A DNA stretch of 64,000 nucleotides from contig NZ_CP108055.1 in the NCBI RefSeq assembly GCF_036174265.1, positions 7,998,001 through 8,062,000 on the forward strand, read 5' to 3'. A program made the translations under genes and the position numbers. Below the pieces are notes generated by a model, which was given only the letters and a program-made list of their open reading frames with translations, did not search any database and was not told the origin of the DNA. Shown here one piece after another: positions 51,963-60,252 of the stretch. How positions within the stretch are numbered: position 1 is the stretch's first letter; every line of letters begins with the position of its first letter. The DNA comes from Streptomyces sp. NBC_00285 (GTDB taxonomy: Bacteria; Actinomycetota; Actinomycetes; Streptomycetales; Streptomycetaceae).

Positions 51963-52580
51963 ATGGTGAAGCAGCTGAGAGCGGAGCGCACCCGCCAGGC
52001 GCTGATCGAGGCGGCGGCCATCGAGTTCGACCGGCACGGATACGCCGGCACATCCCTGTCCGCCGTCCACCGGGCCTGCGGCATGACGATGGGCGCGCTC
52101 ACCTTCCACTTCCGCGCCAAGGCGGACCTGGCGATCGCGGTCTGCCAGGAGGCCGAGGCCATCACCCGGGGAACCCTGTCCCGGCTCGCACCGATGGGCG
52201 CGCTCGTGCCGGTCGTCGAGTTCACCCTCGTCGTGGCCCGGCTGCTGGAGGAGGAGGTCGCCGTCCGTGCGGCGGCCCGGCTCACCCAGGAACGGGCCGT
52301 GCCGTCCCAGTGGCACACCGTCTGGAGGGCCGTCCTGCGTGACCTGGTGGCCGCCGCCCCCGAACCCCCAGGACCCGGCCTCGGACCCCGGCCCGAGGAA
52401 CTGGAACTGCTGGCCGTCTACCTGACGACCGGCGCCGAGGCGGCCCTGCGGGAGGGACGTACCGGCAAGGAGGTGCTCACCCAACTGGAGTGTCTGTGGG
52501 CCCTGGTGCTCGTCCCCGGCCCGTCGCCCGACGCCGACGAGTGTCCGGCCGACGCCTCGGCCCTCTGTGAACCGTCCTGA
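51963..52580 (+). CDS. TetR family regulator, possible pseudo-receptor
   Basis: About 205 residues. TetR HTH: RAERTRQALIEAAAIEFDRH, GYAGTSLSAVHRACGMTMGA, LTFHFRAKADLA. Its HTH region resembles butyrolactone receptors, but the ligand domain lacks the receptor's usual tryptophan-containing stretch, like pseudo-receptors that bind antibiotics instead. The start is uncertain: ATG at 51963 after GAGGTCAGG, or ATG/GTG at 51939-51942. Confidence 0.85.
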   Translation: MVKQLRAERTRQALIEAAAIEFDRHGYAGTSLSAVHRACGMTMGALTFHFRAKADLAIAVCQEAEAITRGTLSRLAPMGALVPVVEFTLVVARLLEEEVAVRAAARLTQERAVPSQWHTVWRAVLRDLVAAAPEPPGPGLGPRPEELELLAVYLTTGAEAALREGRTGKEVLTQLECLWALVLVPGPSPDADECPADASALCEPS

Positions 52581-52631
52581 CCCCCCACCGATCCCCCTGA
52601 CCCCGAACCCCTCCACGAAAAGGCTCGATCC

Positions 52632-53393
52632 ATGACTCGACGCTGCGCGCTCGTCACCGGCGGTTCCCGGGGCATCGGGGCCGCCATCGCGACCGAACTC
52701 GCCGCAAGCGGGCACCGCGTGGCCGTGCACTGCCGTGCCGACTCCGCGGCCGCGAAGGCCGTGCTCGACGCCCTGCCCGGCACCGGACACATCCTGGTCA
52801 CCGGCGATCTCGGCACACCCGGCGCGGCCCGGGACATCATCGACTCCGCGGTCGCAGGCCTCGGCACCGTCGACGTGCTCGTCAACAACGCGGGTGTGTA
52901 CGCCGAGCAGCCCGTCGCCACCACCTCCCACGAGGACTGGCAGGCCGACTGGCGGCGACTGGTCGACGTCAATCTGCTCGGCCCGGCCGATCTGATCTGG
53001 TACCTCGTCGACCATCTGCGGCACCGGCTGCAGGGACCGCAGGGCGCCTGCGTCGTCAACGTCGGCTCGCGCGGCGCCTACCGAGGCGAACCGGACGCCC
53101 CCGCCTACGGGGCGACCAAGGCCGCCCTGCACGCGCTGACCCAGTCGCTCGCCCAGTCCCTTGGACCGCTCGGCATCGCGGTGACCGCTGTGGCGCCGGG
53201 ATTCGTCCGCACCGACCTCACGGAACCCATGCTCGTCGGAGCCTTCGAGGCGGAGGTGCGCAGCCAGAGTCCGCTCGGCAGGATCGCCGTGCCCTCGGAC
53301 GTCGCGGCCGCGGTGGCCTGGCTGAGCAGCGCCCGCGCCGAGTGGTGCAGCGGCGCTGTGCTCGACGTCAACGGAGCTTCCCACCTGCGCTGA
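52632..53393 (+). CDS. Short-chain dehydrogenase/reductase
   Basis: About 253 residues. Classical SDR: cofactor motif TGGSRGIGAAIA, NNAG, catalytic Ser in VNVGSRGAYRG and YxxxK as YGATKAALHAL. The C-terminal GRIAVPSDVAAAVAWLSS and GAVLDVNGAS complete the fold. It reduces or oxidises a ketone/alcohol, NADPH-preferring by the Arg after TGGSR. It is the first enzyme gene after the second TetR and probably acts in the cluster product pathway. Confidence 0.92.
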   Translation: MTRRCALVTGGSRGIGAAIATELAASGHRVAVHCRADSAAAKAVLDALPGTGHILVTGDLGTPGAARDIIDSAVAGLGTVDVLVNNAGVYAEQPVATTSHEDWQADWRRLVDVNLLGPADLIWYLVDHLRHRLQGPQGACVVNVGSRGAYRGEPDAPAYGATKAALHALTQSLAQSLGPLGIAVTAVAPGFVRTDLTEPMLVGAFEAEVRSQSPLGRIAVPSDVAAAVAWLSSARAEWCSGAVLDVNGASHLR

Positions 53394-53472
53394 CGTACGC
53401 ACCGACGGGGCTCGCACGACGGGCAGTTCCGATCGGCGCCGCCACTGCCACCGACCACGAAACGGAGACCCC

Positions 53473-54279
53473 GTGCGCGCCTCAGTCCTTCAGATCGCCG
53501 TACGACCCGACGAGCCGGCCGACGAACGGCGGGCCCGCGTGTCCGACCTCGTCCGACGGCAGCACACCTCCGACCTGGTGGTGCTGCCGGAACTCTGGAC
53601 GGTCGGGGCGTTCGCCTTCGACGCGTTCCCCGCACACGCCGAGCCACTGGACGGGCCCACCGCCCGGGCGATGAGTGCCGCAGCGGCCGAGGCGCGAGTG
53701 TGGCTGCACGCCGGTTCCCTCATCGAGCGTGGTGCGGCGGGTGACCTGTACAACACCTCCCTGCTGTTCCGCCCCGACGGCCGGCTGCACCGGACGTACC
53801 GGAAGATCCACCGCTTCGGCTTCGACCGGGGCGAGGCGGCCCTGCTGGCCCGGGGCACCGAAACCGTCACGGCCGTGCTCGACGAGGGCGCGGGCACGGC
53901 TCTGACCGCGGGGCTCGCCACCTGCTACGACCTGCGCTTCCCCGAGCAGTTCCGGTTGTTGGTGGACGCCGGTGCCGAACTGTTCCTCGTCCCGGCCGGA
54001 TGGCCCGCCGCCCGCCGCACCCACTGGCAACTGCTGGCCCGCGCCCGAGCGGTGGAGTCGCAGGCGTACGTGGTCGCCTGCGGTACGGCAGGCACGCACG
54101 CCGGTGTGGAGCAGGCCGGCCACAGCATGGTGGTCGATCCGTGGGGCGAGGTCATGGCCGAGGCCGGGGCGGGGGAGGAGACTCTCGTCGTCGATCTCGA
54201 TCCGGCGCTCGTCACGAAGACACGTGCCGAGTTCCCCGCCCTGCGCGACCGGGTGCTCGGTGTGCCGGCGCCTCGCTGA
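53473..54279 (+). CDS. Nitrilase-superfamily carbon-nitrogen hydrolase
   Basis: About 268 residues. The catalytic triad is complete: Glu in VVLPELWTVG, Lys in YRKIHRFGF and Cys in LATCYDLRFPEQF. The closest type is amidase/omega-amidase-like (KIHRFGF and CYDLRFPE), so it probably hydrolyses an amide such as a glutamine- or asparagine-type side chain, or works in reverse on an acyl group. The GTG at 53473 follows GGAGACC. A strong terminator follows the stop. Confidence 0.92.
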   Translation: MRASVLQIAVRPDEPADERRARVSDLVRRQHTSDLVVLPELWTVGAFAFDAFPAHAEPLDGPTARAMSAAAAEARVWLHAGSLIERGAAGDLYNTSLLFRPDGRLHRTYRKIHRFGFDRGEAALLARGTETVTAVLDEGAGTALTAGLATCYDLRFPEQFRLLVDAGAELFLVPAGWPAARRTHWQLLARARAVESQAYVVACGTAGTHAGVEQAGHSMVVDPWGEVMAEAGAGEETLVVDLDPALVTKTRAEFPALRDRVLGVPAPR

Positions 54280-54291
54280 GATGTGCCTCCC

Positions 54292-54343
54292 GACGGCGGT
54301 TGCCGTCCGCCCCGCGTGTGCCGGGCGGACGGCAACCGCCGTC
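54292..54343. terminator. 21-bp perfect hairpin after nitrilase gene
   Basis: Arms 54292-54312 and 54323-54343 are perfectly complementary over 21 bp, with a 10-base loop, starting 13 bp after the stop codon. This is a very stable factor-independent terminator of the GC-rich Streptomyces kind. Confidence 0.92.
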
Positions 54344-54379
54344 TTCGCGCTGGGGAGTTGCTTCTTCTACGGCAACCCC

Positions 54380-54483
54380 TTGCGCCTGGCGCAGTCGGCG
54401 TGTAACACTCTTTCGCGAGGCACTCTGTCCTCATCCAGGAGCCTTCGCATCACCGTAGCGCCGCCATCGAGCGGCGCTTTTTT
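54380..54483 (+). ncRNA. Short leader/attenuator RNA with promoter and U-tract terminator
   Basis: A sigma70-like promoter TTGCGC (54380-54385), 17-bp spacer, TAACAC (54403-54408) is followed about 50 bp later by GCGCCGC-CATCGA-GCGGCGC (54458-54477) and a TTTTTT run (54478-54483). Together they define a transcript of about 70 nt. A weaker stem GCGAGG/CCTTCGC lies before the terminator. The next gene starts 47 bp after the U-run, so this may be an attenuator. U-tract terminators are uncommon in Streptomyces, which makes it stand out. Confidence 0.6.
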
Positions 54484-54529
54484 GTTGCCCCGATACGGGG
54501 AGTTCGCCACGAAAGTGAGGCATCAGACC

Positions 54530-55216
54530 ATGGCCGCCCCGACGTCCCGACGATCCCTTCCGGCGCAGTGCGCGTCCAACCGCTGCCGCAGGGCGGCACG
54601 CTCCGGTGCGCTGCGGCGCAGGCCCGCCGAACAGGGCGCCCGGCTCTGCGGGCCCTGCACACGTACCCTGGCCGCCGACCTGGCCGCGCTGCCGGCACTC
54701 CACGACGAGAGCGAGCAGCACCTGGTGCTGCCCGCCCGGCAGGGGAGCCTGGCCCGGGTCACGGGCCACCGTCCGGACCCCCCGCCCGTGAGCGACGCGG
54801 CGTTGGAGGCCCGGCACGACGCCGTCGTACGGCTGGCCTGCTGGGCCGGGCTCGTGCTGGACGGGACAGGGCCCGGGCAAGCGCCGCCGGAGCGGACCGT
54901 TCCCGAACTGGCTGCTTTCCTCGGCCGGCACATCGGCCTCCTGGCCGCCCACCCCGCCGCGGGTTCGGCGGCCGACGAGATCGCCCGCGTGGCCACCGCC
55001 CTGCGGCTCGTCGTCGCCCCGCCCAGGCCCGAACTCGTGCCGCTCGGCCGGTGCGTCGAGCCGGGCTGCGAGGCCGAGGTGACGCTGCCCGAGCGGGGCG
55101 GCGACGACCTGGTGCTGCGCGGGCCGATGTGCGGCGCCGGGCACGTTCTGACGCCACGCCAGTGGCTCCTTCTCAACCGACGTCAGTCGATGTCCGAAGC
55201 CAGGGAGACCGCATGA
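54530..55216 (+). CDS. Hypothetical zinc-finger-like protein
   Basis: About 228 residues. Two Cys clusters are seen: CASNRCRR and LCGPCTRTL at the N-terminus, then RCVEPGCEAEV and PMCGAGHVL near the C-terminus, with a helical middle. Metal binding is likely; function unknown. It does not look like a biosynthetic enzyme and resembles small accessory proteins seen with Streptomyces mobile elements. The ATG at 54530 has a moderate ribosome site (GTGAGG). The in-frame codons upstream run back through the terminator, so the start is not certain. Confidence 0.7.
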   Translation: MAAPTSRRSLPAQCASNRCRRAARSGALRRRPAEQGARLCGPCTRTLAADLAALPALHDESEQHLVLPARQGSLARVTGHRPDPPPVSDAALEARHDAVVRLACWAGLVLDGTGPGQAPPERTVPELAAFLGRHIGLLAAHPAAGSAADEIARVATALRLVVAPPRPELVPLGRCVEPGCEAEVTLPERGGDDLVLRGPMCGAGHVLTPRQWLLLNRRQSMSEARETA

Positions 55217-55434
55217 ACAGCACACACTCCGCCCGCGGCAAACGCGTGCCCACCTCCCTCGCGGCGCTCGCCCTCGACGTCCGCGAGGGCACGATCCGCC
55301 AGTGGGCCCGCCGCGGCAAGATCACCCGGTACGGGACGCGACGCCAGGCCCTGTACGACCTGAACGAACTGGCCGCGCTCGTGGCCGACGAGACCGCCAC
55401 GGTGCGCGAGACCGCCGCGGCACACGGCGACTGA
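55213..55434 (+). CDS. Small HTH DNA-binding protein
   Basis: About 73 residues with a MerR/excisionase-like helix-turn-helix: VPTSLAALALDVREGTIRQW, ARRGKITRYGTRRQALYDL, NELAALVAD. It binds DNA alone or with the zinc-finger-like protein, whose stop its ATG overlaps (ATGA). The pair could be regulators of the cluster or an unrelated insertion between the two enzyme blocks. Confidence 0.8.
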   Translation: MNSTHSARGKRVPTSLAALALDVREGTIRQWARRGKITRYGTRRQALYDLNELAALVADETATVRETAAAHGD

Positions 55435-55578
55435 CCGACAGCACCCCCGCACCAGCACCACCCCCGCACCAGCCCACCCCACACCCCCCGTTCACCCAAC
55501 CGTCCGGCCAATCCGCCGCACGGTGCTGAGGCATGCCCGAAAACGGGTCATCGGCACGGTTCCCGAGGAGACACGACA

Positions 55579-57279
55579 GTGGACACACCGCAGACACCCC
55601 AGACACTCCAGCTCCCGCAGACGTCCCAGTGGCAGCAGCACTGGCAGGCACGGCGTGACCCCTTCGTCGAGGAGTGCTTCCAGGCACGGGAGAGCCTGCT
55701 CGCAGACCTGAAGGACCCGGCGACCGCGCAGGACCGCGTCCTCGACGACCTCATCGACATCGGCGCCGCCTCGCTGCACTGGAAGGAGAAGGGGTACGAC
55801 GTGATCGCCGCCGACCCGGGCACCTTCCGGTCGGTCCTGCCGGTCATGCGCTACAACGACTTCGCCGAGGAGATCGACCGGGAGACCCGCACCAAGGGCG
55901 GTGTCCTGTCGTGCAGCCCCGTACTGCGCTGGCTGAAGACCAGCGGGACGACCGGCACCCCCAAGCGGGTCCCGTACACACTGCACTGGCTGCTGACGTA
56001 CCGGATCCCCGCGATGAAGGCCATGTGGGGCACCTGCCTGGAGCACCACCCCGAGATCCTCGCGCACCCCTGGGCCACCCTCGACACCCAGACCGTCCGC
56101 GAGGACGTGTACGACTTCGTGCACGGTGTGGAGCACCAGGCGATCAGCAACCGGCATCCGCAGCTCAACAGCCGGGACTGGAACCCGCCGTGGTACGAGT
56201 CCCCCTGGTTCGGCCCCGACGCGCCCACCAGTCACGCCGGGCGGATGTACCACCGGGTGCGGAACCTCGTCGGCAAGGACCTGCACTACATCTCGGCGAT
56301 CAACCCCAGCACCCTGGTCTCGCTGCGCGACCTGATCGCGGAGCACGGCGCCGAGCTGGTGCGCGACCTGCGCGAGGGCACCCTGCGCGGCAAACCCTGG
56401 ACCGACCCCGACGAGAAGGCCGCCGTACATCTCGAACGCGTGCTGGCCGAGGACGACTTCAGCCTCGTGGACGTCTGGCCCTCGCTGACCCTGTACAGCT
56501 GCTGGCTGTCGGCCTCCGCCGAGCTGTACCGGCCGCGTCTGGACGCCGTACTGCCCGGTGTCGCCAAGCTGCCGTTCATGAGCTGCGGGACCGAGGGCGT
56601 CACCACCATTCCGGTGGACGACACGCTGGAGAGCCAGCCGCTCGCCGTCAGCCAGGCGTACTTCGAGTTCGTCCCCGCCGAGGTACCGCTGGACGCGCTC
56701 CTGGACGCCGGCGAGAAGGTCGACACGCTGCTGTACGACGAGGTGGAGGCGGGCCGCGACTACCACCTGATCATGTCGCAGGGCAACGGCCTGTACCGGC
56801 TGTGGACCGGCGACATCTACCGCGTCGACCGGATCGTGGACGGCACGCCCTGGGTCCACTTCACCCACCGCGACGGCGTCTTCCACTCCTTCACCGGCGA
56901 GAAGATCACCGAGGGCCAGGTCACCCAGGCCATCCGCCAGGGCCTCGCGGCAGGCGGCCTTGAGACCGGCCTGTACATGTGCGGCCCGCGCTGGGACGAG
57001 CTGCCGTCCTACACCGTCGTCGTCGAAGTACCGCAACCCGCACCGGAGTTGGACCGGGAACTGTCCGACGCGATCGACCGCGAGCTGTCCGTCATCAACA
57101 TCGAGTACGCCTCGAAGCGGGACAGCGGCCGCCTCGCCGGACTGCGGGTGCGCACCGTGGCGCAGGGCGCGATCGCCGCGTACGTCGAGTCCCGGCGACA
57201 GCAGGGCAACGCCACCCAGTACAAGTACAAGCCGTTCCAGAAGGACGTCGACTTCGTCGACGCCCTCGTCACCGGCTGA
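55579..57279 (+). CDS. GH3-family acyl-amide synthetase
   Basis: About 566 residues. It shows the GH3 adenylation motifs: KTSGTTGTPKRVPYT (residues 120-134), SCGTEGVTTIPV at the usual YxSSEG position, and HSFTGEKITE. Plant GH3 enzymes adenylate an acid such as jasmonate or indole acetate and join it to an amino acid; bacterial homologues are poorly known. Here it probably forms the key amide bond of the cluster product. GTG at 55579 follows GAGGAG. The next gene follows after 36 bp with its own ribosome site. Confidence 0.88.
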   Translation: MDTPQTPQTLQLPQTSQWQQHWQARRDPFVEECFQARESLLADLKDPATAQDRVLDDLIDIGAASLHWKEKGYDVIAADPGTFRSVLPVMRYNDFAEEIDRETRTKGGVLSCSPVLRWLKTSGTTGTPKRVPYTLHWLLTYRIPAMKAMWGTCLEHHPEILAHPWATLDTQTVREDVYDFVHGVEHQAISNRHPQLNSRDWNPPWYESPWFGPDAPTSHAGRMYHRVRNLVGKDLHYISAINPSTLVSLRDLIAEHGAELVRDLREGTLRGKPWTDPDEKAAVHLERVLAEDDFSLVDVWPSLTLYSCWLSASAELYRPRLDAVLPGVAKLPFMSCGTEGVTTIPVDDTLESQPLAVSQAYFEFVPAEVPLDALLDAGEKVDTLLYDEVEAGRDYHLIMSQGNGLYRLWTGDIYRVDRIVDGTPWVHFTHRDGVFHSFTGEKITEGQVTQAIRQGLAAGGLETGLYMCGPRWDELPSYTVVVEVPQPAPELDRELSDAIDRELSVINIEYASKRDSGRLAGLRVRTVAQGAIAAYVESRRQQGNATQYKYKPFQKDVDFVDALVTG

Positions 57280-57315
57280 TCCGCCAACCACCCTTCCAGC
57301 AAGGAGAGTTCGACC

Positions 57316-58197
57316 GTGATCGAGACCATCAGGCCCCCGCAGAACATCCGCCGCGAGATCATCGACCTGCCGTGCGGCGACGAACGGCTCGCCCTGCACG
57401 TCTGGAGGCCGGAACGGATCAAGGGAGCCGTCTTCTACTTCCACGGACTGCAGAGCCACGCCGGGTGGCTGTGGGAAGTGGGCCCGCGTTTCGCCGACAA
57501 CGACATCGCGTTCTTCGTCCTCGACCGCCGCGGCAGCGGCATCAGCCCCGGCCTGCGCGGTGAGATACCGGACGCCGACACCGTCCTCGGCGACTACGCA
57601 GGGGCCGCCGCGTTCGTCCGGGAGATGATCGGCGACACCGTGCCCCTGTCCCTCTTCGGGCACTGCCTCGGCGGCTCCCTCATGGCGGCCCTCATGTGCC
57701 ACGAGGGATTCACCACCTCCTACGACGCCGCCGTGTTCTGCTCCTCCTGGCTCGGCCGGATGCACGCCACCCTCGACCCGGCCACCCGAGCGGCCGTCGC
57801 GGCGGACCGCAGCGGCGAGCTGTGGGAGGCGGGTCTGCAGGCCGCCGACTTCACCGACGAGGCCAAGTACCAGCACTTCATCGACCACGACGACCTGGCC
57901 GTACGGCGGTTGACGCGTCGCTCGCGGGCGGTGCTGCTCGATCTGGAGCGGCGCTATCTGACGGGCCGGCCGGTGACCTCGCCGGTGCCCGCGGCCACCT
58001 TCGTTTCCGGGATCACCGACCCGATCGTGGACCTCGACGCCGCCCAGTCCGTCTTCCAGGACCTGGTGTCCGGGCGCGGCGCGCTCATGCGGTTCCCCAC
58101 CGACAAGCACTACCTCTTCTACACGGGAGTCAGCGGCGACCTGGTCGACTGGACGTCGACGTACACGCTGCTCCAAGGGGTGAACCGTGGCGCCTGA
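57316..58197 (+). CDS. Alpha/beta hydrolase with a Cys nucleophile
   Basis: About 293 residues of the serine-aminopeptidase/lysophospholipase-like type: FYFHGLQSHAGWLW (oxyanion region), FVLDRRGSGIS, nucleophile elbow SLFGHCLGGSL, GITDPIVD and FPTDKHYLFYTG with the catalytic His. The nucleophile is Cys117 instead of Ser, as in dienelactone hydrolases and some thioesterases that form strained rings. It may release or cyclise an acyl intermediate. The next gene overlaps it by 11 bp. Confidence 0.9.
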   Translation: MIETIRPPQNIRREIIDLPCGDERLALHVWRPERIKGAVFYFHGLQSHAGWLWEVGPRFADNDIAFFVLDRRGSGISPGLRGEIPDADTVLGDYAGAAAFVREMIGDTVPLSLFGHCLGGSLMAALMCHEGFTTSYDAAVFCSSWLGRMHATLDPATRAAVAADRSGELWEAGLQAADFTDEAKYQHFIDHDDLAVRRLTRRSRAVLLDLERRYLTGRPVTSPVPAATFVSGITDPIVDLDAAQSVFQDLVSGRGALMRFPTDKHYLFYTGVSGDLVDWTSTYTLLQGVNRGA

Positions 58198-59323
58198 GGC
58201 CGGGCGGGCCCGGCTGTACCACGTGGAGTTGCCGATGCGGACGCCGTTCGACCACCCCGCCGCCCGCCGCCGCACCTCCGACAGCCTGGTCCTCGCACTG
58301 TCGGCCGAGGGCGTGACGGGCCTCGGCGAGTGCGCGCCGCGGCCGTACGTCACCGGCGAGACCAGCGCGAGTGTGCGCACCGCGCTGGAACAGGTCGACC
58401 TCGACGCCCTGCTCGCCCGGCTGACCGGCCGTGAACCGGGGGAGTCGCTGGGTCTGCTGCACAGGGACGGCTTCGCCCGCACCTTCGGCATCGACGGCGC
58501 GAACAACCTGCTCTGCCTGCTGGAGACCGCGGTCCTCGACTGGCTGGGCCGCCGGCTGGGAACGGGTGCGCGGAACCTGCTGCCGCCCGGCCCGCTCCAG
58601 GAAGCTTCGAGCCTGCCCGTCTCGCAGGTGCTTGATCTCAGCCTGGACACCGAGGAGTTCCTCGCCACCCGCGGCCCCTTCCACTTCGTGAAGATCAAGG
58701 CCTCGTACGACATCGAGCACGACGCCCGTACGGTCCGCGTCCTGCGCGACAAGCTCGGCGACGAGGTGCCGATCATGGTCGACGCCAACATGAGCTGGAC
58801 CCCTGCGAACGCGGTCGGCCACGCCCGGCGGCTGCGCGAGGCAGGTGTCGACTACGTGGAGGAGCCGCTGCCCAAGGGCTCCTGGGAGGCGCTGCGCGTG
58901 CTGCGCCGGGACGGCGGGGTGCGCGTGATGCTCGACGAGTCGGTGTGCACGGCCCGGGACGCCCGTACGGCGGTCGAGTCCGGGGCCTGCGACGCGTTCA
59001 ACATCCGGGTCTCGAAGAACGGGGGGCCGCTGCCGGCCGCCGGGATCGTCGCGTATGCCCGGGAGAACGGGATCCGCTTCCAGTTCGGTGTCCAGGTGGC
59101 CGAGGTGGGCCCGCTCATCAACGCGGGCCGTGCCCTGGCCTTCGGCCATCCGGACGCCCTCACCGTCGAGGCCGGGCAGTCCGACCGGTTCTTCCCGGAG
59201 ATGATCGTCGCGCCGCCCCCGGCCGTCGACCGGAACACCAACACCCTTCGGCCCGCGGGCGGCACCGGCTGGGGCATGGACCTCACCGGACGCGCCGAGC
59301 GCTGGGCCGTGCGAGACCTGTGA
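58187..59323 (+). CDS. Enolase-superfamily enzyme (MLE/dipeptide-epimerase-like)
   Basis: About 378 residues. Muconate-lactonising subgroup layout: KIKAS with Lys169/Lys171, metal ligands Asp199 (VDANMSW), Glu225 (VEEPLPK) and Asp250 (LDES), and the second acid/base Lys277 (VSKNGG). All key residues are present, so it should catalyse alpha-proton abstraction: racemisation/epimerisation, cycloisomerisation or dehydration. Next to an amide synthetase, epimerisation of an N-acyl amino acid or dipeptide is attractive, but unproved. GTG at 58187 overlaps the upstream gene. Confidence 0.9.
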   Translation: MAPEAGRARLYHVELPMRTPFDHPAARRRTSDSLVLALSAEGVTGLGECAPRPYVTGETSASVRTALEQVDLDALLARLTGREPGESLGLLHRDGFARTFGIDGANNLLCLLETAVLDWLGRRLGTGARNLLPPGPLQEASSLPVSQVLDLSLDTEEFLATRGPFHFVKIKASYDIEHDARTVRVLRDKLGDEVPIMVDANMSWTPANAVGHARRLREAGVDYVEEPLPKGSWEALRVLRRDGGVRVMLDESVCTARDARTAVESGACDAFNIRVSKNGGPLPAAGIVAYARENGIRFQFGVQVAEVGPLINAGRALAFGHPDALTVEAGQSDRFFPEMIVAPPPAVDRNTNTLRPAGGTGWGMDLTGRAERWAVRDL

Positions 59324-59358
59324 CCACCCCCACCCGTGCCGGAAAGACAGGAACTCCC

Positions 59359-60252
59359 ATGAACGTACTGTTCGAATGCACCTATCAGGGCCGCCGCCAC
59401 ATCGGTCTCGGCCTGCCCGCGGAGGGCGAGCCGCTGCGCCTGGTACCGCTCGGCGACCGGGACCTGAAGGACCTGCTGCTCGTCGGCGCCGACCTCGCCG
59501 ACCTCGCCGACCTCGCCGACGAGCCGGCGACGACCGTTCCCGCCGGTGAACTCGACGCGGTGTCCTTCCGGCCGCCGCTGCTGCCCGACCACCCCGGCGG
59601 CGCCATGGTCGGCGGCTTCATGCAGACCCACAACGTCAAGGTGGACGCGGACACCCCGGCCCAGCCGAACTGGTTCCTCAAGGGTCTCGGCGACGTGCTG
59701 AGGATCTCCGGGGAGGAACTGCGCGCCCCCGCCGGGTCCGTCGCGCTCACCGAGGAGGCGGAGGTCGTCCTCGTCTACGTCACCGACGCGGCCGGCGAAC
59801 CCCGGTACGCCGGCTACACCTTCGGCAACGACCTCACCGACATCGGCCGCTTCCGGCGCAACCGGGGCCACCTGTCCTACGCCAAACTGTGCGACGCGGC
59901 CGTCGCGCCCTGGCTGTTCCTCGGCGACCCTCCGAGCCATGTCACCGGGCACGTGACGATCGAGCGGGACGGCGAGCCGTGCTGGCGGGGCGAGTTCACC
60001 ACCGGCACCAAGGCCCTGCACTACGGGCTCGACGCCATCATGTCCGAGCTGTTCTCCCACGACGCCCTGCTCACCCCGGGGCGCGTGCACTACGTCTACC
60101 TCGGCGCCGACCGCAGCAGCTTCCACGACGGCTTCCGCATGGCCGACCGGGACCGCGTCACCCTGGACTTCGCGAGCCACGGAGTCACCCTGTCCAACAC
60201 CGTGAGCTGTGCGTCGCCGATGCTCGCGGCCGCCGCGCGCGAGGGATCGTGA
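59359..60252 (+). CDS. FAH-superfamily protein (AraD1-like)
   Basis: About 297 residues. QPNWFLKGLGDVLRISGEEL and YTFGNDLTDIGRFRRNRGHL with KLCDAAVAPWLF fit the fumarylacetoacetate hydrolase fold, closest by eye to AraD1-like dehydratases. A metal-dependent hydration, dehydration or C-C cleavage is likely. Residues about 45-53 carry a GADLADLADLAD repeat encoded by three tandem 9-bp units. ATG at 59359 follows GGAAAGACAGG. The stop overlaps the next gene (GTGA). Confidence 0.78.
   Translation: MNVLFECTYQGRRHIGLGLPAEGEPLRLVPLGDRDLKDLLLVGADLADLADLADEPATTVPAGELDAVSFRPPLLPDHPGGAMVGGFMQTHNVKVDADTPAQPNWFLKGLGDVLRISGEELRAPAGSVALTEEAEVVLVYVTDAAGEPRYAGYTFGNDLTDIGRFRRNRGHLSYAKLCDAAVAPWLFLGDPPSHVTGHVTIERDGEPCWRGEFTTGTKALHYGLDAIMSELFSHDALLTPGRVHYVYLGADRSSFHDGFRMADRDRVTLDFASHGVTLSNTVSCASPMLAAAAREGS

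Noticed and set aside
54530..55434. Prophage or integrative-element fragment
   Set aside because: The small HTH protein looks excisionase-like, but no integrase, attachment site or phage gene accompanies it.
55492..58791. 1099-codon minus-strand open frame under GH3 and hydrolase genes
   Set aside because: Antisense to three enzymes with complete motifs; no domain in the minus-strand translation.
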